A stretch of 64,000 bases of DNA, taken from contig NC_018868.3 in NCBI RefSeq assembly GCF_000305785.2, positions 2,896,269 to 2,960,268 of the forward strand. Reading direction: 5' to 3'. This DNA comes from Simiduia agarivorans SA1 = DSM 21679. GTDB taxonomy: Bacteria > Pseudomonadota > Gammaproteobacteria > Pseudomonadales > Cellvibrionaceae. The translations under genes were made by a program, and so were the position numbers. The stretch's first letter is position 1. Each line of letters opens with the position of its first letter. This document shows positions 17,734 to 28,274 of the stretch, in pieces. Below the pieces are notes generated by a model that did not search any database, had not been told where the DNA came from, and saw nothing but the letters and a program-made list of their open reading frames with translations.

Positions 17734-18485
17734 GGTGAATTGACTTCGGCTGAGTGGGACGGGGATTCTACCACTGCTGGCCATTCAATGTGGGCGCTGC
17801 CGAGCTTGCGTTTCAAAAAGCCGTTGGCTCGCAGTTCAAGCAACTTTTCACTTGCTGCCACGGCCAGCAGCCGGCCCATCCTGTCATCGGCAAAACTGTA
17901 ACAAAGGGCTTTGTCGATCAGTGGGTGATCCACCGCAAAGGTGGGCATGGCCAGCCCGTCTGACTGTGCTATTTCTGCAATTTCCGCTGGGCTGGCAATA
18001 ATCGCATCAACTCTTTGTCCATTCAGCATACGCAGCGCATTGCGCTGATTGACGGCCATGACTTTCTGAGCAGTAAGCGACTGGGGTAACGCGTAGTGAT
18101 AGCCCCGCACAAGGCCGAGCTTCAGGCCGTTAAGCCCGGACAGCGCGGTGATGGCCGGGCGGTCGGGCGGGGTAAAAATGTAGCGCTTGATCTGCGCAAA
18201 CGGAATGCTTTTGACAGATGTAACCGGGGGGCTCACATCACAAAAGTCGGGCACAAACGCGCGGACCTGACCGGCACGGTACATCTGATCTGCGCGCACC
18301 GGCGGCACCACATGGGTTTTAATTGTCGCATTGAAACGGCGCTCCAAAAAACTGACAACTTCCAGGTGGACCTCATACAAGGGGCCTTTGCCTTCCGCCT
18401 CCATGTAAACCGGCACTTCCATCGCAACAAAATGCCATTCGGGCGTGGCGCCCTGCAAGCTGCCAGCCCAGAAACACAGGAGCAT
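17730..18485 (-). CDS. Periplasmic solute-binding-like protein (SBP family 3 type)
   Basis: 251 residues from the ATG at 18485, with a hydrophobic signal-like N-terminus. An in-frame CTG seven codons upstream would give [10 protein letters not shown], a more typical signal peptide, with GGAG in front, so the true start may be non-standard. The body ([30 protein letters not shown], and a phenylalanine-containing C-terminal lobe) fits the extracellular solute-binding family 3 found with polar amino-acid transporters or alone. No permease or ATPase is adjacent. It sits between mutY and yggX, which are usually neighbours. Confidence 0.7.
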   Translation of the reverse strand: MLLCFWAGSLQGATPEWHFVAMEVPVYMEAEGKGPLYEVHLEVVSFLERRFNATIKTHVVPPVRADQMYRAGQVRAFVPDFCDVSPPVTSVKSIPFAQIKRYIFTPPDRPAITALSGLNGLKLGLVRGYHYALPQSLTAQKVMAVNQRNALRMLNGQRVDAIIASPAEIAEIAQSDGLAMPTFAVDHPLIDKALCYSFADDRMGRLLAVAASEKLLELRANGFLKRKLGSAHIEWPAVVESPSHSAEVNSP

Positions 18486-18502
18486 CAGAATGGCGGTTGC
18501 TT

Positions 18503-19561
18503 TCAGAATAGTGGATCTCCGTTGGCCATTAAGTCGATGAGTTTTTTTACCGGCGCCGCCAGGCCCAGCGTGCCGGGTTTGGCGGGTGCGACCCAGCGTT
18601 GGGCTTTTTCATTAATTACCGACGGGGTGGATGCTAATTGCAACACCACCGGTTCAATGTCCAAATGGTAATGGCTGAAGGTATGGCGCCAGCCGGCGAT
18701 TGTGTGGTGCTGTTCAACCGGTCCCAGCTGCCTTTCAGTCCAGTGTAGCGCAGATTCCCCTGTGGCCAGTTCCGGCAGGCTCCAGAGTCCGCCCCAGATA
18801 CCGGAGGCCGGCCGTTGTTCCAGCAGCAGTTCACCGGCGGGGTTGCGGATCATGAGCAGCTGCACGCTTTTTTCAGGTAATACTTTTTTCGGCTTTTTAC
18901 CCGGAAAGTCGGCGATGCGGCCGGCACCGGATGCCACGCAACCCATTTGTACCGGGCAGCGTTCGCACGCCGGTTTGGTGCGCGTGCACAGGGTGGCGCC
19001 GAGATCCATCATGGCCTGGGTGTAATGGCCGGTGCGCTCAGTTGGTGTGGCGGCCTCGGCGTGTTGCCAAAGCGTATTGGCCACCTGAGTTTGCCCGGGC
19101 CAGCCTTCTACGCCGTGATAACGCGCCAGCACCCGTTTAACATTGCCATCCAGAATGGCCGCGTGCTGGCCGTAGGCGATTGCAGCGATGGCGCCGGCGG
19201 TTGAGCGGCCGATGCCCGGCAGCGCCGACAGCTGTTCTACGGTTTTCGGAAACCGCCCCTTGTAGTCGGATGCCACCTGCTTTGCCGCTTTGTGCAAATT
19301 GCGCGCGCGGGCGTAGTAGCCAAGGCCGGTCCACAGATGCAGCACGTCATCAATGGGTGCGTCGGCCAATTGTTTTACAGTGGGGAAGCGTTGCATAAAC
19401 CGGGTGAAGTAAGGAATTACCGTGCTCACCTGAGTTTGCTGCAACATGATTTCCGAAACCCACACGCGATAGGCGGTGATATTTTTCTGCCAGGGTAAAT
19501 CCTTGCGGCCGTACTGGTCATACCAGCGCAGTACGGCCGCAGCGTTCAGCACTTGGGTCAT
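18503..19561 (-). CDS. mutY: Adenine DNA glycosylase MutY
   Basis: 352 residues. It removes adenine mispaired with 8-oxoguanine. Visible features are the catalytic glutamate in [10 protein letters not shown], the helix-hairpin-helix [14 protein letters not shown], the catalytic aspartate in [12 protein letters not shown], the iron-sulfur ligands in [17 protein letters not shown] and a C-terminal Nudix-like domain for 8-oxoG recognition. Its start overlaps the stop of the AsmA gene by 4 bp (ATGA), indicating an asmA-mutY operon. Confidence 0.97.
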   Translation of the reverse strand: MTQVLNAAAVLRWYDQYGRKDLPWQKNITAYRVWVSEIMLQQTQVSTVIPYFTRFMQRFPTVKQLADAPIDDVLHLWTGLGYYARARNLHKAAKQVASDYKGRFPKTVEQLSALPGIGRSTAGAIAAIAYGQHAAILDGNVKRVLARYHGVEGWPGQTQVANTLWQHAEAATPTERTGHYTQAMMDLGATLCTRTKPACERCPVQMGCVASGAGRIADFPGKKPKKVLPEKSVQLLMIRNPAGELLLEQRPASGIWGGLWSLPELATGESALHWTERQLGPVEQHHTIAGWRHTFSHYHLDIEPVVLQLASTPSVINEKAQRWVAPAKPGTLGLAAPVKKLIDLMANGDPLF

Positions 19562-21663
19562 TCTTTCTTTTTGCCACCGAACAGGTTTTTCAACAACTCT
19601 TTGGCTTCCGGATTTTTTTCCAGGTGTTTATCCAGTTGCTTGTCTAACTCTTTATTGACCTTGGACTTCACCTCATCGCGGTACATGTCTTCAATTGCCG
19701 CCATATCCGGTGCGCAAGAGCGCGCATTGAGTTTGGCGAAACTGTCTTTGCAGCGGATGGGGAGTTTTTTATTGAGCAGCTTTTTATTGGCGATAGGGCA
19801 ATTCAATAACGCATTGGCCGCTTCATCGATAGTGAGGTCAAATTTGAAATCGAGTCCGCCTTTGGCGAGATCCACCACGCCCAAACCGCCCATGGCCATG
19901 GATTCCACGCCACCGTTCATGGATTTAACCGTGAGCTTCTGATTGGCCAGTTGGATCTGGCTGGTGAGCGTTTGCAGTTTGGTGAAGTCCGCCCACTCAA
20001 TGGCGGGCATTTCCTTGCGCTGCGCCAGCATAGCCAGTTCGCACAAACTCTTTTCCAGATTCATGCTGTGCAGCAACATCTGTTGGCTTTGCAGGCCGAT
20101 ATCGGCCGTGAGGGCTTCTGCCAGCGCGGTGGATGTAGCGCCGCGGGATTGACCCTTTACCGTAACGGCGCCACTACCCGACACCAGGGGTGCAACTTCG
20201 AAATCCTGCAGCAGTTTTTCCAGCGGCATTTTATTGCCCGTGGCATTAAAGCTGAGTGTCGCTTCATCTTTGCGCGCATCGAATACCCCATTGGCATTGA
20301 GCGGGCCTTCGTGCAGGCGGGCATCAAAACTCTTCAGCTGGATCAAACCGGCTTTGGCGATGACTTTGGTTTTGACTTGCTGGAACGGCAGGCCTTTAAC
20401 GGTCATTTTGTCAAAGCCGGCCAGCAGATCCAGGTTGAGTGCGCGCAATGCCTCCAGTGGCAAGGCATCGCTAGCGGCCGGCTTACTCTGGCGGATGGCT
20501 TTTTTGCCGCCGGCACCGGCGGCGCCAGCTGTATCTGCTTCAGGTGGCGGCAGGTAGTGATCCAGATTGATGGCATCGCCCTGGATGTCCACCAACAACG
20601 CGGTGGTTTCAAAATCGGTAATGCCCGCTTTGCCTTTGATGGTGCTGCTGTCCACCAGAATGGTCAGGGGCTCCAGCATCAGTTGTGTGCTGTCGCCTTT
20701 AAACGGCGAGGCTAACGACACTTCGTGCAGCGCGCGTGCGTCTGCCATTGGCGGCAGCGGGCTGCCGAGTGCAATCATCAGTTTTTGCAGGTTGGTGGGC
20801 GCTAGTGTCAGATCACCCGAGTAGCGCACGCCCTCGCCGCCCAGCAACAAAATAGCATCGGCACTCAGGTCGGCTCGGGCACTGGTGCCGGCGTGGGTCA
20901 GGGTCACAGGGGCTTTAAGGCCTTCAATAATCACCTGATCCAGCGCTTCCGGCAGGCGCAACGTGAGGTTGGCGCGGGTCTCGCCTTTGAGCGTTGAAGC
21001 TTCGGGCCGCACCAGCGTAAAGGCGGTGTTAAGGCTGACGGGAATGGCCGAGCCATCCAGCTTCAGGTCGGTGATTTCTGCGCCCAGATCGGTCAGGCTC
21101 AGGTGGATGCCGTCGGCTTTGGCAAAGCTCAACTGGCTGTCCTGCAGTGTGAGCCGGGCCAATTGCAACTGTTGCGCCGCATTGAAAGGCTGTCGGGCAT
21201 TGACCGCTCGCACGTTGCCCAGCTGGTGCGCCCGTGCTATGGCGGGTACCAGTACGGGTGCGTGTTCCGCCGCGGCCACTTTGCCGAGAGACTGCCAATT
21301 GCCCACGCCGTGCTTGTTCACCTTCAGATCTATTTTGGCGCCAGTCAGGGTGATGCCGTCGATTTTTACTTCCTGGCTGAACAGGGGTATCAACTGGACC
21401 GCAACCGCAAAGCGGTCGATGGCGGCAATGGGGGTGTCTGGCGCTTCGGGTGCGCTTACCGCCACCTGCTCTGCTTTGATGGCAATGCGGGGCCAGAGCT
21501 GCCAGCCCAGGTCGCCATCCATTTTCAGGACCACATTGTTCCTGGCGGCGAGCTCGATGATCTGGGGCTTATATTTGTTGGGGTCGAATGTCAGGACCAG
21601 CGCGATTGCAGCCAGCACCAACAACAGAATCAGAATAAATAGGATTTTCAGGGCGCGTGCCAT
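19558..21663 (-). CDS. AsmA-family protein
   Basis: 701 residues. The ATG at 21663 follows AGGAGGAACT, a very strong ribosome site. One N-terminal membrane helix ([19 protein letters not shown]) anchors a long periplasmic region with the AsmA N-terminal pattern ([14 protein letters not shown]) and a C-terminal AsmA_2-type repeat ([35 protein letters not shown]). AsmA proteins are thought to move or organise phospholipids between the membranes. It is first in an operon with mutY, the binding-protein gene and yggX. Confidence 0.92.
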   Translation of the reverse strand: MARALKILFILILLLVLAAIALVLTFDPNKYKPQIIELAARNNVVLKMDGDLGWQLWPRIAIKAEQVAVSAPEAPDTPIAAIDRFAVAVQLIPLFSQEVKIDGITLTGAKIDLKVNKHGVGNWQSLGKVAAAEHAPVLVPAIARAHQLGNVRAVNARQPFNAAQQLQLARLTLQDSQLSFAKADGIHLSLTDLGAEITDLKLDGSAIPVSLNTAFTLVRPEASTLKGETRANLTLRLPEALDQVIIEGLKAPVTLTHAGTSARADLSADAILLLGGEGVRYSGDLTLAPTNLQKLMIALGSPLPPMADARALHEVSLASPFKGDSTQLMLEPLTILVDSSTIKGKAGITDFETTALLVDIQGDAINLDHYLPPPEADTAGAAGAGGKKAIRQSKPAASDALPLEALRALNLDLLAGFDKMTVKGLPFQQVKTKVIAKAGLIQLKSFDARLHEGPLNANGVFDARKDEATLSFNATGNKMPLEKLLQDFEVAPLVSGSGAVTVKGQSRGATSTALAEALTADIGLQSQQMLLHSMNLEKSLCELAMLAQRKEMPAIEWADFTKLQTLTSQIQLANQKLTVKSMNGGVESMAMGGLGVVDLAKGGLDFKFDLTIDEAANALLNCPIANKKLLNKKLPIRCKDSFAKLNARSCAPDMAAIEDMYRDEVKSKVNKELDKQLDKHLEKNPEAKELLKNLFGGKKKE

Positions 21664-21825
21664 AGTTCCTCCTGAGCGTGGCGATGGGGGCCAGTGTAAA
21701 CCAACCACCGGAGGCTTTTACGCTGGCCGGGCAAATTTTTGCTTTACTTGGTTTTCAGCGGTTCCCCCCTTGGCCCAATACCGTTAGAATGCGCGACTTT
21801 CCACTATAGGAAACAGGTGATCACT

Positions 21826-22911
21826 ATGGGAAACAAGACCCCTTTATATGAAAGCCACAAGGCCATGGGCGGCCGGGTGGTGGATTTCGGCGGCTGGGAC
21901 ATGCCAGTGAACTACGGCTCGCAGGTGGAAGAGCACCATAAGGTGCGCACCGATGCCGGCATGTTTGACGTTTCCCACATGACCATTGTGGATGTGACCG
22001 GCCCCGAGGCCAAAGCCTACCTGCAGAAGCTGCTGGCCAACGACGTGGCCAAGATTGAATCGGCCATCGGCAAAGCCATGTACACCGGCATGCTGAACGA
22101 GCAGGGCGGCGTGATCGACGACCTTATTGTGTACTACCTGGGCGACTGGTATCGCACAGTAGTGAACTGCGCCACCCGCGAAAAAGACCTGTCATGGATG
22201 GGCAAGGTAGCGGCCGATTTCGACGTGACCCTGACCGAGCGCCCGGCGCTGGCTATGGTGGCAGTGCAAGGCCCCAATGCCATTGCCAAGGCCCAGCAAG
22301 TGCTGCCCGCTCACGCCGATACCATTGCCGCACTCAAGGTGTTCCAGGGCGCGGAAGCCGGCGACTGGTTCATTGCCCGCACCGGCTACACCGGCGAGGA
22401 TGGCCTGGAAATCATGGTACCCGAGACGGAAGTGGTCGCCTTCTGGCAGGCACTGGCCGACGCCGGCGTGCAGCCCTGTGGCCTGGGCGCGCGCGATACA
22501 CTGCGCCTGGAAGCCGGCATGAACCTGTACGGCTCCGACATGGATGAGACCATCTCGCCGCTGGAAGCCAACATGGCCTGGACCATTGCCTGGGAACCGG
22601 CCGGGCGCGATTTCATCGGCCGCAAAGCGCTGGAAGCCCAGAAAGCGGCGGGCGTTGCGCGCAAGCTGGTGGGGCTGGTGCTGGAAGAAAAAGGCGTGCT
22701 GCGCGGTCACCAGAAGGTGATTGTGGAAGGCACTGACCAGACCGGTGAAGTCACCAGTGGCACCTTCTCGCCCACCCTCGGCTATTCTATTGCTCTGGCC
22801 CGCGTACCGGCCTCCATCGGCGATTCCTGTCTGGTGGAAATGCGTAACAAACAGGTGCCTGTGAAGGTGGTAAAGCCCAGTTTTGTTCGCAACGGCAAAA
22901 AATTAATTTAG
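21826..22911 (+). CDS. gcvT: Glycine cleavage system T protein (aminomethyltransferase)
   Basis: 361 residues. GcvT releases ammonia from the aminomethyl lipoyl arm of GcvH and makes methylene-tetrahydrofolate. It begins [20 protein letters not shown] and shows [36 protein letters not shown] and [15 protein letters not shown]. The ATG at 21826 was chosen because homologues begin here; an open extension to 21739 lacks support. gcvH follows after 49 bp, but gcvP is not adjacent. I see no clear glycine riboswitch in the 160 bases upstream. Confidence 0.97.
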   Translation: MGNKTPLYESHKAMGGRVVDFGGWDMPVNYGSQVEEHHKVRTDAGMFDVSHMTIVDVTGPEAKAYLQKLLANDVAKIESAIGKAMYTGMLNEQGGVIDDLIVYYLGDWYRTVVNCATREKDLSWMGKVAADFDVTLTERPALAMVAVQGPNAIAKAQQVLPAHADTIAALKVFQGAEAGDWFIARTGYTGEDGLEIMVPETEVVAFWQALADAGVQPCGLGARDTLRLEAGMNLYGSDMDETISPLEANMAWTIAWEPAGRDFIGRKALEAQKAAGVARKLVGLVLEEKGVLRGHQKVIVEGTDQTGEVTSGTFSPTLGYSIALARVPASIGDSCLVEMRNKQVPVKVVKPSFVRNGKKLI

Positions 22912-22960
22912 AATCCCCTTTTTATAAGATTGACCGCGACGCCCGCGAGAGGAACCCCCA

Positions 22961-23350
22961 ATGAGCGAAATTCGCAAAGAACTCAAATACCTGTCCAGCC
23001 ACGAGTGGGCGCGTATTGAAGAAGATGGCACCGTTACCATCGGCATTTCAGATCACGCACAGGAAGCGCTGGGCGACGTGGTCTATGTAGAAACGCCGGA
23101 AGTCGGCTCCACTGTGAATGCCGGTGAAGAAGCCGGTGTGGTGGAATCGGTAAAGGCCGCCTCTGACATCTACTCGCCCATTTCCGGTGAAGTGATTGCC
23201 GTCAACGAAGCACTCGAAGACGCGCCAGAAACCGTTAACAGTTCACCCTACGACGACGGTTGGTTCTTCAAAGTGAAGCCCAACGATTTGTCGGAACTGG
23301 ATGACGCCCTCGACGCGGCTGGCTACCAGGCAGCTTGCGAAGACGAGTAA
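22961..23350 (+). CDS. gcvH: Glycine cleavage system H protein
   Basis: 129 residues, standard length. The lipoylated lysine lies in [14 protein letters not shown]. The domain starts with the conserved [15 protein letters not shown] and ends with the expected EYQAAC-like tail. GcvH shuttles the aminomethyl group between GcvP, GcvT and the L protein. The ATG at 22961 has GAGAGGA upstream. A strong terminator follows the gene, ending the gcvTH unit. Confidence 0.97.
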   Translation: MSEIRKELKYLSSHEWARIEEDGTVTIGISDHAQEALGDVVYVETPEVGSTVNAGEEAGVVESVKAASDIYSPISGEVIAVNEALEDAPETVNSSPYDDGWFFKVKPNDLSELDDALDAAGYQAACEDE

Positions 23351-23365
23351 GTCGTCAAATAAAAG

Positions 23366-23392
23366 AACCCCGCTAAAACGGGGTTTTTTTTT
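23366..23392 (+). terminator. Rho-independent terminator after gcvH
   Basis: A 7-bp stem AACCCCG/CGGGGTT with a CTAAAA loop is followed by a run of nine T residues. It closes the gcvT-gcvH transcription unit. Confidence 0.93.
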
Positions 23393-23487
23393 GCTCTGGT
23401 TTTCTGATTGTGCTGTTCAGGCGCCATCAACGGGCCCTGAAGCGTCTATAGTGGTATTTACCAAGTGGTAGTACTCAGATAACAGCC

Positions 23488-24168
23488 ATGCCCACCATGA
23501 AAAGCCAGATCCGCTCGTGGATTGCCCCTTGTCTCAGCCTTGTGCTCGCAGTACTACTCCCTTGGGGACAACTGCTGGCGGCCACGCCCGTTGTGATTCT
23601 CGATGCTGCAGGTTTACCGTTACCGGATGCGGTGCTGGTGGTCCCGGGCCAATCCGGTCCGGCGCCGGCGGGGCCGTTTATTGTGGATCAGGTTGATCTG
23701 ACGTTCGTCCCCCATGTGCTGGTAATTCCCGTAGGGGCTGAAGTGGTATTCCCGAACAGCGATCGTACCCGGCACCACGTCTATTCCTTTTCGGCGCCCA
23801 ATCAATTCGAATTAAAACTTTACAGGGCTAAAGATGCCCCGCCGGTCAAATTTGATGAGCCCGGAATCGTAGAGTTGGGCTGCAATATTCATGACGAGAT
23901 GAAAGGGTATCTCTTCGTCACCCGCGAAAACGTCTTTGGTGTCAGCGATGCGCAAGGCAAAGTGGTATTCAACGACCTCGCGGCTGGCGCAAGCGAGGTT
24001 ATCGTATGGCACCCGGCAATGGGCACGGCTGCACCACAACATTACGCACTGGCGCCGGAAATACGTACTGATATAAGGCCGGTGAGGCCTGATCCTGCAC
24101 CAAAGAGCGATCTGCGTGACAGGCTCAGGCGGTTTAAAACCCAAGCCACGGAGCCTGCTGGTGACTAG
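23488..24168 (+). CDS. Secreted cupredoxin ('methylamine utilization'-type)
   Basis: 226 residues with a signal peptide (core LSLVLAVLLPWG, cleavage near LLAA). The cupredoxin fold shows likely type-1 copper ligands: His in SDRTRHHVYSF and the Cys, His and Met of LGCNIHDEMKGYL. Members are often annotated as methylamine utilization proteins, but no methylamine dehydrogenase genes are nearby. The gene leads a run of four; its end overlaps the start of the GGDEF/EAL gene. It probably carries electrons or senses copper or redox state in the periplasm (inference). Confidence 0.82.
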   Translation: MPTMKSQIRSWIAPCLSLVLAVLLPWGQLLAATPVVILDAAGLPLPDAVLVVPGQSGPAPAGPFIVDQVDLTFVPHVLVIPVGAEVVFPNSDRTRHHVYSFSAPNQFELKLYRAKDAPPVKFDEPGIVELGCNIHDEMKGYLFVTRENVFGVSDAQGKVVFNDLAAGASEVIVWHPAMGTAAPQHYALAPEIRTDIRPVRPDPAPKSDLRDRLRRFKTQATEPAGD

Positions 24169-26434
24169 CCTTCGCAGCCAACTGGTGTTGGCGTTTTCCG
24201 GTTTGCTGGTGGCGGCGTTGGTCTCTATTACCTGGGTGGTAATCAATACCACGCGTGCAGCGGCGGATAACTTTGCCGAACGGGAATTAGCAATTGCCGA
24301 GAAAGTCTTTATCGAGCAATTGTTAAATAACCAGCGCCAGCTCACTGGTCGCGCCCGCTTGCTCGCAGAGGATTTCGGGTTTAGGAAAGCCATTGCAACC
24401 GGTGAGCAGGAAACATTGATCAGCGTGCTGGCCAATCACGGTGATCGTGTAGGGGCAACACTGGTGATGTTGGCCGAGCCCGATGGAAAGATTGTGCTGG
24501 CTAGCCATAATCTGGATGCATCTGATAGACGATTGCGCGACGTGATGGCCAGTGGCAGCAACGCAACAAGCCAGATACTGGTGGCGGAAGGCAATGCATT
24601 TCAATTGGCATTGGTGCCTGTCATGGCGCCCAACCTGATCGCCTGGGTGGGATTGGGGTTTGCCATTGATCAGGCGGCGCTGGATGCACTGAAAGCAATC
24701 ACAAAAGCCGAGGTTGCGCTTGAAATAGGCGGACGTTTGTCATTGTCTACCACGGCGCAGATACATCGCAAAACCTCCATTGCCGAACTACAGGCGTCTG
24801 CTGATTGGTTGGTGCGCCAGGTCAAACTGGATACATCTGATCCTGCGGACCTCAATGCCTATTTGTTGGCTTCACCGGCTGAATTGTCCGCGCCTTTTGC
24901 CCAGCTCCAACAACAAATGCAGCTAATTGCTGTGTTCGCTTTGGTGATTACTATTGCTGCGGCTGTCATGCTGGCGAAATCCATCGCCCAGCCCATAGGC
25001 TTTCTGGTAAGTGCCGCAGACCGTATCGCCAGCGGTGACTATGACAAACCCGTTGAACAATTCCGTAGTGAAGAATTGGGCCGACTGGCGAAAGCGCTCA
25101 ATGCACTTCAATCTGCTGTCAAACACCGTGAGGCGCACATTCTTCATCAAGCGACACACGATGAAGAATCGGGTTTGCTCAATAGCTATGGATTGCGCGA
25201 GGCACTGGCAGAGCTGTTTAAGGACGACAAAGTGTTTTCATTTAGCCTGGTCTCATTGGAGAACTATAGCCGCATCAGTGACCTTTATGGCTATAGCTTT
25301 GTGCGTAAGCACCTGCCGGTTCTGGCTGAACAGCTGGTGCAGCGGCTGGATGCTGATAGTCTGGTTGCGAGGGTGGCTCGGGATCAATTGGCAGTGGTCG
25401 CTAAACAACCGATAGAATCACTGAATTCAGCCCTGGCTGACGCCATGGCAGCGCCATGGCCGGCAGGCCAGGTGCAAATACAGTGGGATATCAAACAGGG
25501 ATTAATGGCTTGTCCCGAAGCCGCCGCTGATAGCGAGCAATTGTTACGTCGGGCCAATGTGGCACTCAAACAAGCACGATTGCGGAATATCCCCGCGTTT
25601 ACTTATCAATCGGGTTTGGACGAACAGTACCTGAGAAAACTCAATATTACGCAACGTCTGCAACGGGTGACGGAAACCGGTGGGCTTGAATTGCACTATC
25701 AGCCCCAAAGTTGCTTATCGACCAGAAAAATTGTGGGTGTCGAAGCGCTCTTGCGTTGGAATGACCCGGAATTGGGACCGGTATTTCCGGATGAGTTTAT
25801 TCCGCTTGCTGAGGAGACTGGCACGATCAGTTCACTGACCCAATGGGTGTTGAATCAGGCACTGAATGACATAAAAGCGTTGGCATTGGATTATCGGTTG
25901 GCGATGGTTTCGATCAATCTATCCGCTAATGATCTGCTGGATGCAACTATGATTCAAAAGCTGTTGGCTGCGCAATTATCGATAGCTGGTAGCGCAACCC
26001 AGCTGGAATTTGAAATTACGGAAACCGCTTTAGTGCAGGATGCTGATACTGCGGTGCATCACCTGCATCAGATGGAGTCTGCAGGTATCGGGCTTGCAAT
26101 GGACGACTTTGGTACAGGCTATTCATCATTGTCGCAATTGAAGCGGCTTCCGGTGAGCAAACTCAAAATAGACAAATCCTTTGTGCTCAGTCTGGTGGAT
26201 GATGCGGATGACCAAAGTATTGTAAAGGCCACCATTGCGATGGCTAAAGCGCTGTCTTTGAAAGTGATTGCAGAAGGCGTAGAAAACCAAGTCTCTGCCC
26301 AACTTCTACAGCAATGGGGCTGTGATGTGATGCAGGGCTACTACCTTGCGAAACCTATGCCCCTGAACAGACTAATTCAATGGCTGAAAGAATATAATGA
26401 ATCACATTTTCCTCAAGAAACGGTGGGTAACTAG
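24161..26434 (+). CDS. Membrane c-di-GMP phosphodiesterase with degenerate GGDEF and EAL domains
   Basis: 757 residues. An N-terminal membrane helix, a periplasmic Cache-like region (about 30-255), a second helix and a HAMP domain (PIGFLVSAADRIASGDYD) precede a GGDEF-like domain lacking the GG(D/E)EF signature, then an EAL domain. The EAL catalytic set is visible: VEALLRW, SINLSANDL, EFEITETAL, DDFGTGYSSL, KIDKSF and IAEGVEN. It is therefore probably an active phosphodiesterase with an inactive or regulatory GGDEF. The GTG at 24161 has GGAG upstream and overlaps the cupredoxin gene by 8 bp; a GTG at 24116 is an alternative. Confidence 0.88.
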   Translation: MTSLRSQLVLAFSGLLVAALVSITWVVINTTRAAADNFAERELAIAEKVFIEQLLNNQRQLTGRARLLAEDFGFRKAIATGEQETLISVLANHGDRVGATLVMLAEPDGKIVLASHNLDASDRRLRDVMASGSNATSQILVAEGNAFQLALVPVMAPNLIAWVGLGFAIDQAALDALKAITKAEVALEIGGRLSLSTTAQIHRKTSIAELQASADWLVRQVKLDTSDPADLNAYLLASPAELSAPFAQLQQQMQLIAVFALVITIAAAVMLAKSIAQPIGFLVSAADRIASGDYDKPVEQFRSEELGRLAKALNALQSAVKHREAHILHQATHDEESGLLNSYGLREALAELFKDDKVFSFSLVSLENYSRISDLYGYSFVRKHLPVLAEQLVQRLDADSLVARVARDQLAVVAKQPIESLNSALADAMAAPWPAGQVQIQWDIKQGLMACPEAAADSEQLLRRANVALKQARLRNIPAFTYQSGLDEQYLRKLNITQRLQRVTETGGLELHYQPQSCLSTRKIVGVEALLRWNDPELGPVFPDEFIPLAEETGTISSLTQWVLNQALNDIKALALDYRLAMVSINLSANDLLDATMIQKLLAAQLSIAGSATQLEFEITETALVQDADTAVHHLHQMESAGIGLAMDDFGTGYSSLSQLKRLPVSKLKIDKSFVLSLVDDADDQSIVKATIAMAKALSLKVIAEGVENQVSAQLLQQWGCDVMQGYYLAKPMPLNRLIQWLKEYNESHFPQETVGN

Positions 26435-27293
26435 CCTGATTCTGTTTTTATGTGCGCCAATGCTTGCAGCGGCCCAAAGCAAGATATTGGCTACGCCCGG
26501 TGCAATGCAGTTGGAAGGCTCGGCGGGTGGCGGTATTGTTCCCTGGGCCGTGATTGGCAGCTACGGCCACGAAGACGAATGGGGTGCTAGTGCGGCACTC
26601 ACCAAGGTTCAGGTGAATGACCTCTCCATTACCAGCGCCGGCTTTTTGCTGGGCGTTGATAATCGCTGGGAATTCAGTGTGGCATCGCAGCAGCTGCGCT
26701 TGGGTGCGGATGCCAACGCAGAACTGGCGGCCGCCACCGCTGGCGCCTGGACCAAACTCACCGTACAGCAAGATATCTTCGGCGTTAAAGCCCGCCTTGC
26801 CGGTGATCTGATTTATGGTCAAATGCCGCTAATCGCCGTAGGTCTGCAACACAAGGTAAATCGCGATGCAGAGCTCGCCACACAAGTACTGGGCGCGCAT
26901 ACCAGCCGCGACAATGACTATTACGTGAGTGCCACCAAGCTTTATCTGGACGCGCTTGCCGGTGGCAACCTGCTGGTGAATGCCACCGCCCGCTATACCG
27001 CCGCTAATCAGGCTGGCCTGCTCGGCTTTGGCGCCAATGGCAAATTGTCGCCCCGTTGGGTGCCCGAACTGAGCGTGGGCTGGCAATTTGCCAGTCATTG
27101 GCTGGTGGGAATGGAATACAGAAAACTCCCCAATGGCCTCGCCTCGGCGCCCGAATCGCGTTGGGCCGACGCGTTTGTTGCCTGGTTCCCGAATAAGCGT
27201 ATGTCGGTGGTGGCGGCCTATGCGGATTTGGGTGATGTGGCCCTGTGGCCAGAACAGCGTGGATGGTATTTATCGGTACAAATCAATAATTGA
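26397..27293 (+). CDS. DUF3034-family secreted or outer-membrane protein
   Basis: 298 residues with a signal peptide (LILFLCAPMLAAAQS). The segment GGGIVPWAVIGSYGHEDEWGAS and repeated alternating hydrophobic strands, with aromatic residues near strand ends, fit DUF3034 and suggest a small beta-barrel. The start overlaps the EAL gene by 38 bp in another frame. The trio cupredoxin, GGDEF/EAL and DUF3034 appears to be a conserved unit; the function is unknown. Confidence 0.78.
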   Translation: MNHIFLKKRWVTSLILFLCAPMLAAAQSKILATPGAMQLEGSAGGGIVPWAVIGSYGHEDEWGASAALTKVQVNDLSITSAGFLLGVDNRWEFSVASQQLRLGADANAELAAATAGAWTKLTVQQDIFGVKARLAGDLIYGQMPLIAVGLQHKVNRDAELATQVLGAHTSRDNDYYVSATKLYLDALAGGNLLVNATARYTAANQAGLLGFGANGKLSPRWVPELSVGWQFASHWLVGMEYRKLPNGLASAPESRWADAFVAWFPNKRMSVVAAYADLGDVALWPEQRGWYLSVQINN

Positions 27294-27309
27294 AAAAAAG
27301 AGTTAAACC

Positions 27310-27738
27310 ATGCGATTGCTATTTTGTTTTCTGGTATGGATTTTGGCGGGTTGTGCCAGCCAAAATACGGACAATCTCTATGAGCGGCTTGGTGGCGAAC
27401 AAGGTATAATAACCATTGTGGACAACTTGCTTTACGTTATCGCGGAGGATCCGATTATCCGGCCTTTGTTTGAAAAAACCGACCTTGATCGATTTCATGA
27501 AAAGTTGTCAGAGCAATTGTGCGAAGTCGCTGGAGGCCCCTGTATTTATACCGGAGACGACATGGTAGAAGTGCATGCCGGGATGGCTATGAACAACCGG
27601 CATTTTGATGCGATGGTGACGGCGCTGGACCAAGCAATGCAGGATGCCGGTGTAACGTTCAGCGCGCGTAATGCCATGCTCGCCAGGCTTGCCGCTCTGC
27701 ATGAACAAGTGATGCAAGAAACTGTCATTCCAAACTAA
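27310..27738 (+). CDS. Truncated haemoglobin (group I type) with lipoprotein signal
   Basis: 142 residues. The N-terminus is a lipoprotein signal with lipobox LAGC (Cys15), so the globin should be exported and membrane-tethered, which is unusual for this family. The globin part (about 22-142) begins NLYERLGGEQGI, continues PLFEKTDLDRFHEKLSEQL and has the likely proximal haem ligand His89 in MVEVHAGM. Group I truncated haemoglobins bind O2 or NO. The gene follows the DUF3034 gene after 16 bp and is probably co-transcribed with it. Confidence 0.88.
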   Translation: MRLLFCFLVWILAGCASQNTDNLYERLGGEQGIITIVDNLLYVIAEDPIIRPLFEKTDLDRFHEKLSEQLCEVAGGPCIYTGDDMVEVHAGMAMNNRHFDAMVTALDQAMQDAGVTFSARNAMLARLAALHEQVMQETVIPN

Positions 27739-27915
27739 TATGCAGCAAGGAAGAACCCTATTTTCAGAATACTTCTGTACTGAACTTACTGTGGCAAATT
27801 TCTTTTTTATTGAAAGTGGCGTACTTCTATTGAACACTATTAATGCGGATGTTGGTAAAATTCGTTCGGCCACGCGCAATCTAGATCTGCACGTAAAGAA
27901 GCTCAGGTTAATACA

Positions 27916-28245
27916 ATGATTAAGCATATTACTATTGCATTTCTTGTTTCTATTTTTTTGTTTTCCAGTGGTACACTAGCTAAAAATTCCAATTCTGAAG
28001 ATAAAAAGTTGCCGCCTGGATTGGAGAAAAAACTTGAAAAAGGTGAAGCGTTGCCACCAGGTTGGCAAAAAAAGCTCATCGTAGGTCACCGCCTTGATGA
28101 TGGGGTATATCGGCGGGGGCGTGTCATACATCGGGGCGACAATGGTGAAGTCACCATTGAAGTAGAAGATGAGGTTATCCGTGTCATCGAAAATACCCGC
28201 GAAATCCTGGAGATTCTGACGGGCAAGCACCAGTCGCATCGCTGA
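27916..28245 (+). CDS. Secreted RcnB/CigR-like protein
   Basis: 109 residues with a signal peptide (FLVSIFLFSSGTLA). The mature part has the LPPGLEKKLEKG and LPPGWQKKL pattern and a C-terminal RVIENTREILEIL segment, typical of small periplasmic proteins annotated as RcnB or CigR family. RcnB itself affects nickel/cobalt homeostasis in enterobacteria; the role here is unknown. A perfect terminator palindrome follows at 28275-28300. The bases 27739-27915 upstream contain no gene that I can see. Confidence 0.65.
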   Translation: MIKHITIAFLVSIFLFSSGTLAKNSNSEDKKLPPGLEKKLEKGEALPPGWQKKLIVGHRLDDGVYRRGRVIHRGDNGEVTIEVEDEVIRVIENTREILEILTGKHQSHR

Positions 28246-28274
28246 GTTTTAATGAAAAGCGCTGAATAAAACCC

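Noticed and set aside
21709..21825. Glycine riboswitch upstream of gcvT
   Set aside because: The leader is short and I could not find the paired conserved stems of a tandem glycine aptamer.
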